A DNA stretch of 64,000 bases from JBCDBD01 sp039184335 (GTDB lineage: Bacteria; Bacteroidota; Bacteroidia; Flavobacteriales; Flavobacteriaceae). The notes beneath the pieces were generated by a model that saw nothing but the letters and a program-made list of their open reading frames with translations, was not told where the DNA came from and did not search any database. This document shows positions 8,394-16,256 of the stretch, one piece after another. Where the stretch lies: contig JBCDBD010000004.1 of assembly GCA_039184335.1 (NCBI GenBank), positions 1 to 64,000 of the forward strand. The letters are read 5' to 3'. Numbering within the stretch: position 1 is the first letter of the stretch; each line of letters begins with the position of its first letter. The position numbers were made by a program, and so were the translations under genes.

Positions 8394-10391
8394 TTATTTA
8401 ATGTTGTTTATCAGGTAATGCCCAAACAATCGATGTTCTTGGGCAGTACTTATTTTTTGGGGATATAACCCGATGACAAAACGCGATTTGCCTTTCAGCA
8501 GCGGATTGGTTTTTTTATCACGGCCGAAACCGAACACGGTCATACCATCTTCACTTAGTACCCCCTGTGTTGAGTTGCCCAGATACGACACAATGCCTTT
8601 TTCTTTTGTTTGGCTTTGGTGGTACATATAAAAAATGGTATTGTGGTTTTTGGTACCGACATAGACCCATCGTAACGATGTAAAAAGTGCTGCCCCCTTA
8701 TAGAAATCGGGTGTTTTAAGATGTGGGCCGCCTTTATCGGTACCATAATAATAGATTTCTGGGGTATAATCGCCACCAGGGGTACCTTCATACAAGAACC
8801 AATACGATCGTTCAGGGTCTGCTTTGAGTATATCAAGCACCGCATGGTCATCAAAAAAGGTCCATTGCCATTTCCATTTTTTGTTGAGGGATTCGGTATA
8901 CAAGATTCCATTTTCAAACCATGAGCGGCATTGGTCAAAGCCAGGATGCCCTGCTCCGTTGCCATCACCTTGGTATACCAAATTTGGTAGGCCCCGAAAT
9001 GCGCCTGCAGCCCCAGTGGGGTAACCCTCTTTGGGTGTGGTCTTAAAGGATATCCAATCGTTGCCCTTGGTATCTATCAGTCGTGAAAAACCACCTCCTG
9101 AAATATCATAATAATAAGTAAGTTGTTTGGTTTTTATGACAAAATGCGACCTGCCTTGATATTTCGTGGTAACGGAATCCATTGGCGCTAATGGGGGCAT
9201 TTTTTTCAGGTTTGGAGCACCATTCCGTTTATGGTCATTTCGCCAAAGATGTAGGTATTGGTAAGCATCCCAAGCGGTACCTATAATATCTAGGTCACCA
9301 TCATTGTCGAGGTCAACACTTTTGGCCCCAAGATGGTTTTCTTTGCCTTTATCAAGCACTTTTTTGGTAAAAACCGCATTGCCTGAATTTTCCCATAACT
9401 GTAGTTCCAGTTGGGAACCCTTGTGTTCAGCGGTAAGGATGTCGACATCACCATCACCATCCATGTCATTGCTATCTAAGCTATTGGTGGAATATTGTTG
9501 GGTCAGTTGGTGTTGGTCCCATTTTCCCGTATCGATGGATTGCGAAAACCAAAATACATGTCCGTCAGGTTGTAGCCCAGGATAACGCTCTTCGGTGACA
9601 ATGACCTCCATTTTTTGGTCACCATCCAAATCTGCAATCCCGATACGATCAATAGGATGTTCGGTTTCCCCAATATGGTGCGGGGTCCAAGCAATTTCTA
9701 AAGTGCCCTTATTTTCAAACCAGAGCAATTGTTTGGGTTCGCCTTCGCCCTTTTTTCTCCTTCCGCAGGCCAGATCTAAATCCCCATCCCCATCGATGTC
9801 GCCTATTCCGATACCTTCGTCAGAGGTGTTCTTGGCAATCAAGTAAGTGGGCCAACTCGTTGTACTTTTGATATGCTCAGGAATCGCAATAAGATATACA
9901 TTTCCATTGCCGGCTATCAAGATTGCTTCCTTTTTGTGCTGTTTCAGTTTTACCTTTTTAAAACCCTGACTGTTCACATGGGAAGTAGCAGGAACTTCCG
10001 CGATTTTTCTTCTGAGATACCTCGTGCCTTCTTGATCAATGGCTTCATACCAATATAGTTCCGGTAGTGCTTGTGCGATAATATCGGCATAGGCATCCCC
10101 ATCTACATCCATAATGAAAATGCCATCTACATTATCATCTAGAACAGTACGTTTCCAGGGTGCTTCCATAGTACCTCCAGGGTTATGGTAGACATAGCGG
10201 CCCGATAAAATATCCAAGTCCCCATCATTATCGATATCCCCAGCATCCAATCCAAAATAGCGCAACCATTCTGGAGAGTCCCAATCCCCCCATTTTTGTT
10301 TGGCACTGTCAATTTCAATATAGCTAAATGCCTGGGCGATGGCACCATGCAGAAACAAAAGGAAGATTGTAATGAGAGCCAGTTTTTTCAT
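8394..10391 (-). CDS. Secreted FG-GAP/VCBS repeat protein with unassigned C-terminal domain
   Basis: A 665-residue exported protein (signal peptide 1-19, ending AIAQ). Residues of roughly 40-390 form an FG-GAP/VCBS propeller with repeated calcium loops (DIDNDGDLDILSG, DIDGDGDLDLACG, DMDGDGDVDILTA, DLDNDGDLDIIGT). Residues of about 400-665 are a separate domain rich in Trp, Tyr and Gly (SGGGFSRLIDTKGNDWISF, AFRGLPNLVYQGDGNGAG), which I cannot assign; it has the look of a beta-sandwich, possibly carbohydrate-active. The ATG overlaps the stop of the lacI-type gene by 4 nt (ATGA), implying translational coupling. It is the first structural gene of the operon, so it probably takes part in binding or processing the substrate that yields ribose. 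Confidence 0.85.
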   Translation of the reverse strand: MKKLALITIFLLFLHGAIAQAFSYIEIDSAKQKWGDWDSPEWLRYFGLDAGDIDNDGDLDILSGRYVYHNPGGTMEAPWKRTVLDDNVDGIFIMDVDGDAYADIIAQALPELYWYEAIDQEGTRYLRRKIAEVPATSHVNSQGFKKVKLKQHKKEAILIAGNGNVYLIAIPEHIKSTTSWPTYLIAKNTSDEGIGIGDIDGDGDLDLACGRRKKGEGEPKQLLWFENKGTLEIAWTPHHIGETEHPIDRIGIADLDGDQKMEVIVTEERYPGLQPDGHVFWFSQSIDTGKWDQHQLTQQYSTNSLDSNDMDGDGDVDILTAEHKGSQLELQLWENSGNAVFTKKVLDKGKENHLGAKSVDLDNDGDLDIIGTAWDAYQYLHLWRNDHKRNGAPNLKKMPPLAPMDSVTTKYQGRSHFVIKTKQLTYYYDISGGGFSRLIDTKGNDWISFKTTPKEGYPTGAAGAFRGLPNLVYQGDGNGAGHPGFDQCRSWFENGILYTESLNKKWKWQWTFFDDHAVLDILKADPERSYWFLYEGTPGGDYTPEIYYYGTDKGGPHLKTPDFYKGAALFTSLRWVYVGTKNHNTIFYMYHQSQTKEKGIVSYLGNSTQGVLSEDGMTVFGFGRDKKTNPLLKGKSRFVIGLYPQKISTAQEHRLFGHYLINNIK

Positions 10392-11389
10392 GGACTCGGA
10401 TTTTTTGTGACAGAATCCCTTTCGATGAACATAGGTTTTAGTATGGCATTTGTGACATTTTTTCCTTCCAATACTTCAAAAAGCATACTGACCGCAGTAC
10501 GGCCAATAGCTTCTAGAGGTTGTTTAATGGCCGTCAGCGAAGGGGATAGCAGTTCAAAATAAGGCTGTTCGTCAAAGGCTATGAGTGAGATGTCATTTGG
10601 AATTTTAAGGCCTATTTCCTTTATGGCCTTCATGGCCCCCAGGGCTATTTGGTTGTTCAAGGCAAAAATGGCAGTGGGCGTTTCAGGGAGTGACAGCAGT
10701 TCTTTTGTGCTTTGGTAGCCGTTTTCAATACTGTAATCGTTTCCGACCAATTGTATGTGTTTTGCGGTTTCCTTGTAGTCGTGCATGGCCTTTTGATACC
10801 CCAAGATTCGATTTTCATTGGGTGAAGTGCCCCGTATTCCTTGAATGCAGGCAATATTGTGATGCCCCCTATCGATTAAAAAGGAAGTCGCCTGATACGC
10901 CCCGTAATAGTTGTCAGTGGCAACAAAGGGAATATCCTTTCCTTCAAAATAGCGGTCGATCAATACCATTGGTACTGCGGTATTTTGAACCAGGTGTTTC
11001 CATTTTTTCCCCACAGGGGCTACCAAAAGGCCATCTACCTTGCGGCCCAAAAGCAAGGAAAGGGACTCTTCTTCCAAAGTAGTTTCATCTTTGGTATCGC
11101 AGAGTAATACCATTTTATTGCGTTTTCGAAGTTCCAGTTCCACGGTTCTTGCCAAATTGGCGAAGAAGGGGTTAGAAATGTCTGGGATGATCAACCCAAT
11201 GGTATTGGTCTTTTGAAGCCGTAGGTTACGGGCTATCTGGTTTGGGGCAAAATGGTGGGTCGTGGCCATGGCCCTCACTCTTTCTGCAGTTTTTTCACTG
11301 ATGCGGTATTTTTTTTCTTGCCCGGTCAGCACCCTAGAGACGGTAGTCGTTGACATATTGAGTGCTGTTGCAAGTTCTTTTATGGTCAT
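10388..11389 (-). CDS. LacI family transcriptional regulator
   Basis: A 333-residue LacI/GalR-family repressor of normal length. Residues 1-50 hold the helix-turn-helix and hinge region (IKELATALNMSTTTVSRVLT, ISEKTAERVRAMA), and from about residue 60 a periplasmic-binding-protein-like sensor domain follows (TIGLIIPDISNPFFANLA). It heads the leftward operon with two FG-GAP proteins and two nucleoside hydrolases, and is divergent from ribokinase and a sugar transporter. A perfect 24-bp palindrome with a central CG lies in the divergent intergenic region and is its likely operator. Ribose or a nucleoside-derived sugar is the most plausible inducer (inference). The gene overlaps the next one by 4 nt. 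Confidence 0.93.
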   Translation of the reverse strand: MTIKELATALNMSTTTVSRVLTGQEKKYRISEKTAERVRAMATTHHFAPNQIARNLRLQKTNTIGLIIPDISNPFFANLARTVELELRKRNKMVLLCDTKDETTLEEESLSLLLGRKVDGLLVAPVGKKWKHLVQNTAVPMVLIDRYFEGKDIPFVATDNYYGAYQATSFLIDRGHHNIACIQGIRGTSPNENRILGYQKAMHDYKETAKHIQLVGNDYSIENGYQSTKELLSLPETPTAIFALNNQIALGAMKAIKEIGLKIPNDISLIAFDEQPYFELLSPSLTAIKQPLEAIGRTAVSMLFEVLEGKNVTNAILKPMFIERDSVTKNPSP

Positions 11390-11461
11390 CTGTATGGTTT
11401 AATCCATTTGGTGAAACAACAATGTATTCGATTTTTTTTGGGGAATAAAAAAACTTCAGTA

Positions 11462-11485
11462 AATTGCACAATCGATTGTGCAATT
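11462..11485. promoter_or_regulatory. Perfect 24-bp palindrome, probable LacI-family operator
   Basis: The half-site AATTGCACAATC at 11462-11473 is followed at once by its exact reverse complement GATTGTGCAATT at 11474-11485. The central CG and the length match operators of LacI/GalR regulators. It lies between the divergent lacI-type gene and ribokinase and covers the probable -33 region of the ribokinase promoter, so binding should repress that operon. Its role at the leftward promoter is inferred from position. Confidence 0.85.
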
Positions 11486-11501
11486 ATAGTAAAATATTTT
11501 G
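11477..11501 (+). promoter_or_regulatory. Candidate Bacteroidota promoter for ribokinase operon
   Basis: A TTG at 11477-11479 and a TATTTTG element at 11495-11501 resemble the -33 and -7 boxes of Bacteroidota promoters, although the -7 box is one base shorter than the TAnnTTTG consensus. The -33 box lies inside the palindromic operator. The ribokinase ATG begins 10 bases after the -7 box, which would give a very short leader, so this assignment is tentative. Confidence 0.35.
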
Positions 11502-11511
11502 AAACACTAAA

Positions 11512-12435
11512 ATGGAGCGAAAAAAAATTGTGGTCATTGGCAGTAGTAATACCGATATGGTATTGAAGTCCAGTCGCTTGCCACTACCAGGTGAAACTGT
11601 TCTAGGCGACAGATTTACAATGAACGCCGGTGGTAAGGGAGCCAATCAAGCAGTGACCGCTGCGAAGCTTGGCGGCGATGTGGTCTTGATAGCAAAAGTG
11701 GGCAATGATATGTTTGGAGAACAAGCCATTTCTGGTTTTGATGCATACGGGATCGATACCCGGTTCATTTCGAAAGATGAACATGTCGCTTCAGGTGTTG
11801 CCCTGATTATGGTCGATGCACAAGGTGAAAATTCCATTTCGGTGGCCCTGGGTGCAAATGCAGTGTTGTCACAAAGTGATCTGGGCCCTGCCCTATATCT
11901 GATGAACGAGCACGCTTATGTGCTGATGCAATTAGAGATTCCAATGGCTTTGGTTGAATATGTGGCGGGGTTGAGCTCTAGTTTAGGTTTTCGGTTTGTT
12001 CTGAATCCGGCACCGGCTCAGCACCTACCTGACCATATTTTACAATCATTGTATATGATCACCCCAAATATAGTTGAGGCAGAAGCATTTAGTGGTATCA
12101 AAGTCAATGATGAAGCCTCGGCCCGGGCTGCCGCAACAACCCTAAGGAAAAAAGGGGTGGAAATTGTGGTGATTACCATGGGATCAAAAGGGGCCTATGT
12201 GCTTTCTGATACCTTGGATGAACTGCTGCCATGCCCCAAAGTAAAGGCTGTTGATACCACTGCTGCGGGCGATACTTTCAACGGAGCGCTTTTGGTTGCC
12301 CTTTCTGAAGGACAATCCTTAAGGGAGGCCATCGTATTTGCCAATCGTGCTGCGGGCTATTCCGTTGGCATTTTGGGCGCGCAGACATCAGCACCGACCC
12401 GGGCCGACATCGATAAACTGAAAAAAACCAACTGA
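11512..12435 (+). CDS. rbsK: Ribokinase
   Basis: A 307-residue PfkB-family sugar kinase of standard ribokinase length. The N-terminal family signature is NAGGKGANQAVTAAKLGG (about residues 39-56), and the C-terminal signature with the catalytic Asp is VDTTAAGDTFNGALLVALSEG (around residue 247), where AAGD holds the base. It phosphorylates D-ribose with ATP to ribose 5-phosphate in the cytoplasm. It is followed after 2 bases by a GRP-family sugar transporter and is divergent from the LacI/nucleoside hydrolase operon, which fits use of ribose freed from nucleosides. Other PfkB substrates such as deoxyribose cannot be excluded. Confidence 0.93.
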   Translation: MERKKIVVIGSSNTDMVLKSSRLPLPGETVLGDRFTMNAGGKGANQAVTAAKLGGDVVLIAKVGNDMFGEQAISGFDAYGIDTRFISKDEHVASGVALIMVDAQGENSISVALGANAVLSQSDLGPALYLMNEHAYVLMQLEIPMALVEYVAGLSSSLGFRFVLNPAPAQHLPDHILQSLYMITPNIVEAEAFSGIKVNDEASARAAATTLRKKGVEIVVITMGSKGAYVLSDTLDELLPCPKVKAVDTTAAGDTFNGALLVALSEGQSLREAIVFANRAAGYSVGILGAQTSAPTRADIDKLKKTN

Positions 12436-12437
12436 TC

Positions 12438-13442
12438 ATGTTCATACCATCAAGTTATCTGCTTGCCGTAGTACTATGTGTCATTACCATGCTGTGCTGG
12501 GGCTCTTGGGCCAATACCCAAAAGTTGGCTTCTAAGTCATGGGGCTTTCCACTCTTTTACTGGGACTATGTTCTGGGCATAGTGCTGCTGACCCTAGTTT
12601 TCGGATTGACGCTGGGAAGTTATGGGGAGTCGGGCAGGCCTTTTATCGAAGATCTTTTCCAAGCAGGTCAACAGGCTTACCTGTCCGCATTTCTAGGTGG
12701 GGCCATTTTCAACCTTGCCAACCTTCTGATCGTGGCCGCAATATCCGTAGCAGGTATGGCCGTTGCCTTTCCAGTGGGCATCGGTATTGCCTTGGTGTTG
12801 GGGGTGGTCGTCAATTATATGGCTGATCCTATCGGCAATCCGCAATGGCTTTTTTTAGGGGTCTTTTTGGTGATGGTGGCCATTACTGTCGATGCCATCA
12901 TCTATAAGCGCCTGCCTGGGCGAAAATCCTCTGCAACCTCAAAAGGGTTGTTACTTTCAGTAGTTGGGGGCATCTTGATGGGTTTTTTCTTTCGTTTTGT
13001 GGCGGCGTCCACCTCCACTGATTTTGTAAATCCTAAAGCGGGCCTGTTTACTCCCTATAGTGCAGTATTTGTTTTTTCAATTGGCATTTTGGTCTCTAAT
13101 GTGGTTTGGAACACTTGGTTCATGTACCGGCCGATTCAAGGAAAGAAAGCACCTTACAAAGACTATGTACGTTTGGGCACTGCCAGGTTGCATGGTATCG
13201 GCATCTTGGGAGGAATCATCTGGGGAGTTGGCATGTCACTTAGTTTAATTGCTTCTGGAAAGGCAGGTTTTGCCATTTCTTACGGATTGGGCCAGGGGGC
13301 CACTATGGTGGCAGCGGCATGGGGAGTATTCGTTTGGAAAGAGTTTAAAGACGGTCCGAAAGGCACTTCGACCTATATTGCATTGATGTTCTTTTTCTTT
13401 ATAGTCGGGTTGGTGTTCATTGTTGCTTCAAGATACCAATAA
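12438..13442 (+). CDS. GRP-type (glucose/ribose porter) sugar transporter
   Basis: A 334-residue integral membrane protein with about ten hydrophobic segments, of the drug/metabolite-transporter superfamily close to the glucose/ribose porter and RhaT-like groups. The N-terminus holds LCVITMLCWGSWANTQKLAS, and the conserved block AGMAVAFPVGIGIALVLGVV occurs around residue 109. It lies 2 bases after the ribokinase gene, so the likely substrate is ribose, imported across the inner membrane for phosphorylation (inference from context). Bacteroidota members are often labelled simply DMT transporters. A downstream rho-independent terminator was not found. Confidence 0.87.
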   Translation: MFIPSSYLLAVVLCVITMLCWGSWANTQKLASKSWGFPLFYWDYVLGIVLLTLVFGLTLGSYGESGRPFIEDLFQAGQQAYLSAFLGGAIFNLANLLIVAAISVAGMAVAFPVGIGIALVLGVVVNYMADPIGNPQWLFLGVFLVMVAITVDAIIYKRLPGRKSSATSKGLLLSVVGGILMGFFFRFVAASTSTDFVNPKAGLFTPYSAVFVFSIGILVSNVVWNTWFMYRPIQGKKAPYKDYVRLGTARLHGIGILGGIIWGVGMSLSLIASGKAGFAISYGLGQGATMVAAAWGVFVWKEFKDGPKGTSTYIALMFFFFIVGLVFIVASRYQ

Positions 13443-13590
13443 ACAGGTTTTATGGTATTGTAAGAATGCTTTTGGTTGTTAAATACCCCATACAGCGTTG
13501 GCCTAAAGTGTTTTGAGCCCATCAGTGAACCCCCTTTTTTTGTTTTTGTCAAACTACTGTTATATAATGTAAGTTTTTGCCCAAAAAAGC

Positions 13591-13598
13591 TACTTTTG
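13591..13598 (+). promoter_or_regulatory. Candidate -7 box for thioredoxin reductase gene
   Basis: TACTTTTG matches the Bacteroidota TAnnTTTG consensus exactly and ends 30 bases before the ATG at 13629. No convincing -33 TTTG at the normal distance was found. Confidence 0.4.
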
Positions 13599-13628
13599 TA
13601 GTGTGAACAATTAGTGAGTATAGAACTT

Positions 13629-14594
13629 ATGTCTGAACAAATAGAGCGAATTAAAACATTGATTATCGGATCGGGTCCTGCGGGGTATACAGCGGCAATA
13701 TATGCGGCTAGGGCCGATTTAAAACCGGTGATGTATACAGGTATGGAGCCAGGGGGGCAGTTGACCACCACAACAGAAGTGGATAATTTTCCAGGGTATC
13801 CTGAAGGAGTTGATGGCCCTACAATGATGATACAATTGCAGCAGCAGGCTGAACGTTTTGGTACTGAAGTGCGCATAGGTATGGCCACTACGGTGGAATT
13901 CAGTGATGAAGTAGGAGGTATCCACAAGGTGACCGTAGACGGCAATAAGGTCATTGAAGCAGAAACGGTCATCATTTCCACAGGCGCATCTGCCAAGTAT
14001 CTGGGCATCCCCAGTGAGCAGCGCTTACGTGGTGGCGGAGTCTCTGCCTGTGCCGTTTGTGATGGATTCTTTTATAAAGACCAAGAAGTGGCCATTGTTG
14101 GGGGCGGGGATACGGCTGCTGAAGAAGCTTCTTATTTGGCCAATATCTGTAAAAAGGTGACCATGCTCATCCGCAAAGACCATATGCGTGCATCTAAAGC
14201 CATGCAGCATCGGGTAAACAACCTCGAGAACATTGATATCAAGTACAATACCGAAATTGATGAGGTTTTGGGCGATCAAGTGGTCGAAGGTTTGCGAATG
14301 GTCAATAACCAAACAGGAACAAAAGAAGAGATTGCCATTACCGGTCTGTTCATTGCCATTGGGCACAAGCCGAATACCGATATTTTTAAGGGTCAATTGA
14401 AGATGGACGGGACCGGCTATATAATTACCGAAGGCAAATCGACCAAGACCAATAAGCCCGGTGTCTTTGCCAGTGGCGATGTGCAGGATAAAGAGTATAG
14501 ACAGGCTGTTACTGCCGCAGGCACAGGCTGTATGGCCGCACTGGATGCCGAGCGTTACCTGGCTACCATAGAAACGAAAGCGGCCGTGGCCTAA
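13629..14594 (+). CDS. trxB: Thioredoxin-disulfide reductase
   Basis: A 321-residue low-molecular-weight thioredoxin reductase, near the usual 310-325. The FAD-binding Rossmann motif IIGSGPAGYTAAIYAAR starts at residue 12, the redox-active CAVC pair is at residues 141-144, and the NADPH-binding GGGDTAAEEA follows. The C-terminal FAD motif reads FASGDVQDKEYRQAVTAAGTG. It reduces thioredoxin with NADPH in the cytoplasm. I chose the ATG at 13629 (MSEQIERIKT) over an in-frame GTG at 13614, because the ATG matches the family N-terminus. It is monocistronic, with a strong terminator at 14621-14651. Confidence 0.96.
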   Translation: MSEQIERIKTLIIGSGPAGYTAAIYAARADLKPVMYTGMEPGGQLTTTTEVDNFPGYPEGVDGPTMMIQLQQQAERFGTEVRIGMATTVEFSDEVGGIHKVTVDGNKVIEAETVIISTGASAKYLGIPSEQRLRGGGVSACAVCDGFFYKDQEVAIVGGGDTAAEEASYLANICKKVTMLIRKDHMRASKAMQHRVNNLENIDIKYNTEIDEVLGDQVVEGLRMVNNQTGTKEEIAITGLFIAIGHKPNTDIFKGQLKMDGTGYIITEGKSTKTNKPGVFASGDVQDKEYRQAVTAAGTGCMAALDAERYLATIETKAAVA

Positions 14595-14620
14595 CTTTTT
14601 TAGCATAGTTATAACAAACG

Positions 14621-14651
14621 AAACGCTGTTGAATTTTCAACAGCGTTTTTT
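14621..14651 (+). terminator. Rho-independent terminator of trxB
   Basis: A perfect 12-bp stem AAACGCTGTTGA/TCAACAGCGTTT with a 4-base loop (ATTT) runs directly into a T tract. It begins 26 bases after the trxB stop. The A bases on the left arm could let it also work on the opposite strand for the convergent gene. Confidence 0.92.
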
Positions 14652-14674
14652 GTGGTCAGTCGGTTGATTTTTGT

Positions 14675-15124
14675 TCAGTCGATTCGTTTGTAATTTTCTG
14701 AAAATGTACGATTGCCTATGGAATCAAGATTGATTTGACTGTAAAAATCATCTTGAAGCTGTAATTCAAACTCGAATACCCGCATGGTGTCCAACGCTTT
14801 CATCATATCATCGTCTCCATATTCGATGGTTTCTATCAAACGATCGTTGGTGATTTTATACGAACCGTAACCAAAACGCCCATTGGGTTCGTCTGGCACA
14901 TAACGGGTCCACATGATATAACCATTGGTATACATTTTGACCTGGCGATAGCCTTCAGCCTTGGGTACCGTGTCAGAGATGTGTTGCCCGTCATCATAGT
15001 TGTAGAAACTTTGTAGTTCCCAGGTTCCTTCAATGGAATGGAAAATATCGGGTTTAGAAGAGGTAATTTCAGTGGCAGAAACCAAAATTAGCATCAAAAA
15101 AACCAATCCAAGTAATTTTTTCAT
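14675..15124 (-). CDS. Exported lipocalin-like hypothetical protein
   Basis: A 149-residue exported protein with a signal peptide (MKKLLGLVFLMLILVSATE). After it, SIEGTWELQSFYNYDDGQ followed by beta-strand blocks (KMYTNGYIMWTRYVPDE, YGSYKITNDRLIETIEYG, FEFELQLQDDFYSQ) resembles small lipocalin-like or DUF4488-type proteins of Bacteroidota, which are described as forming eight-stranded barrels. Function is unknown. I chose the start at MKKLLG in preference to an in-frame ATG ten codons upstream, because it gives a proper signal peptide. It is convergent with trxB and stands alone; the gene upstream on the same strand has its own terminator. Confidence 0.7.
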   Translation of the reverse strand: MKKLLGLVFLMLILVSATEITSSKPDIFHSIEGTWELQSFYNYDDGQHISDTVPKAEGYRQVKMYTNGYIMWTRYVPDEPNGRFGYGSYKITNDRLIETIEYGDDDMMKALDTMRVFEFELQLQDDFYSQINLDSIGNRTFSENYKRID

Positions 15125-15262
15125 GGTCGTGTTGTATTTAAAGATGGAAAACAAATGCTCTAAAAAGATACAATTTTTTTGATAAAAACGTAAGAATCAT
15201 ATGGTATAAATGCAAATTTTACAATTAATTATTCTTATTGATAGGTACTTTGTATCCCAGAC

Positions 15263-15297
15263 AAAAAAAGTCTTGACAATTTGTCAAGACTTTTTTT
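15263..15297. terminator. Bidirectional terminator hairpin downstream of DUF2807 gene
   Basis: A 16-bp perfect inverted repeat (AAAAAAAGTCTTGACA and its complement) with a 3-base loop. Its A/T ends give T tracts on both strands. It lies 70 bases after the stop of the leftward DUF2807 gene and separates that gene from the lipocalin-like gene. Confidence 0.9.
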
Positions 15298-15366
15298 TGG
15301 CGTGGGGCCGTATTGATTTTCGAAAACCGATAGCGGTGTCCGATTATTTTGATGGTCCGGTCTCGT

Positions 15367-16089
15367 TTAATACTTATGTACACTGCCAGAAACTGACTTT
15401 TTCTTTTGCACACTGGCGTCGCCGGTATACGAAATATCAGCACCACTACTGGCATCGGCTATCAATGATTCTGATACATTTACCGAAATATCTGCACCGC
15501 TGCTGGCATCGGCAATGCATCGTTTGGTGAGCAATTGTCTTGCCCTGATATCAGCGCCACTGCTGGCATCGGCATTGAGCCTATCAGTTTCTCCCGATAC
15601 CTTGATGTCGGCGCCACTACTGGCATCGGCATCGACCTCGGTGGCCTCCAATGCCACTTGCAAATCTGATCCACTGCTGGCATCCAATTCGATTTTATCG
15701 GTTTGAATGGTATTTTGTGTAGTGAGATCTGCACCACTTGAAGTTTTCAAGGCTGTGATATCGGGTAGCGATACGTAAATGTTCTTGGTGGCCCTACCAA
15801 TGTTTTCAATGGTATGTATGCGTAGCTTTCCATCTTTGATATCAGTGCCAATAAGATCGATGACATTTTCATCGGCTTCTACAGTAATCTTGAAGTCATC
15901 ATCTTGGGTTACAAAGACATCCAAGCCTTCTGAGGCATATACCTCGGTAAATTCGCCGGTTATTTTTCTTGTTTCTTCGGTTACTTCGCCGTTACCGACT
16001 TTTCCGTTGCCAAAGTTGATGTCAAAGGCACAGGAAGATGAGAAGAGTGCCACTAAAAAAGCGATTGCGATTCTTGCTAAAGTTGTCAT
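15367..16089 (-). CDS. Head GIN domain-containing (DUF2807) adhesin-like protein
   Basis: A 240-residue exported protein of the DUF2807 (putative auto-transporter adhesin, head GIN) family. The N-terminus is a lipoprotein-like signal (ALFSSSCAFD). GEFTEVYASEGLDVFVTQDD and similar strands form the family core. The C-terminal half holds five or six evenly spaced DASSGADI-type repeats, which suggests a right-handed beta-helix or solenoid with a ladder of small residues. The role is unknown; family members occur at the envelope. It lies 167 bases after a PspC/DUF2807-linked membrane protein and a PadR regulator, a combination common in Flavobacteriaceae, so it may belong to the same regulon. A strong terminator follows. 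Confidence 0.88.
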   Translation of the reverse strand: MTTLARIAIAFLVALFSSSCAFDINFGNGKVGNGEVTEETRKITGEFTEVYASEGLDVFVTQDDDFKITVEADENVIDLIGTDIKDGKLRIHTIENIGRATKNIYVSLPDITALKTSSGADLTTQNTIQTDKIELDASSGSDLQVALEATEVDADASSGADIKVSGETDRLNADASSGADIRARQLLTKRCIADASSGADISVNVSESLIADASSGADISYTGDASVQKKKSVSGSVHKY

Positions 16090-16256
16090 GATAGTTGTTT
16101 TATATGCCTGTTTGACCGGGCATTTTGTTAATAATTGATTGATTTAAATTGCTGTTACAAAGACACGGAACTAAATTCAGCATGAAATTCGTGTTTTGGC
16201 TGCTATTTGTTTATTTAATTTGACTGAATTGTCGAAAACGTAGGCTGAATTGCTTC

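Noticed and set aside
13373..14008. Long minus-strand open frame (211 codons) across the trxB start
   Set aside because: It is the shadow of trxB; its product has no domain and much low-quality composition, while trxB is certain.
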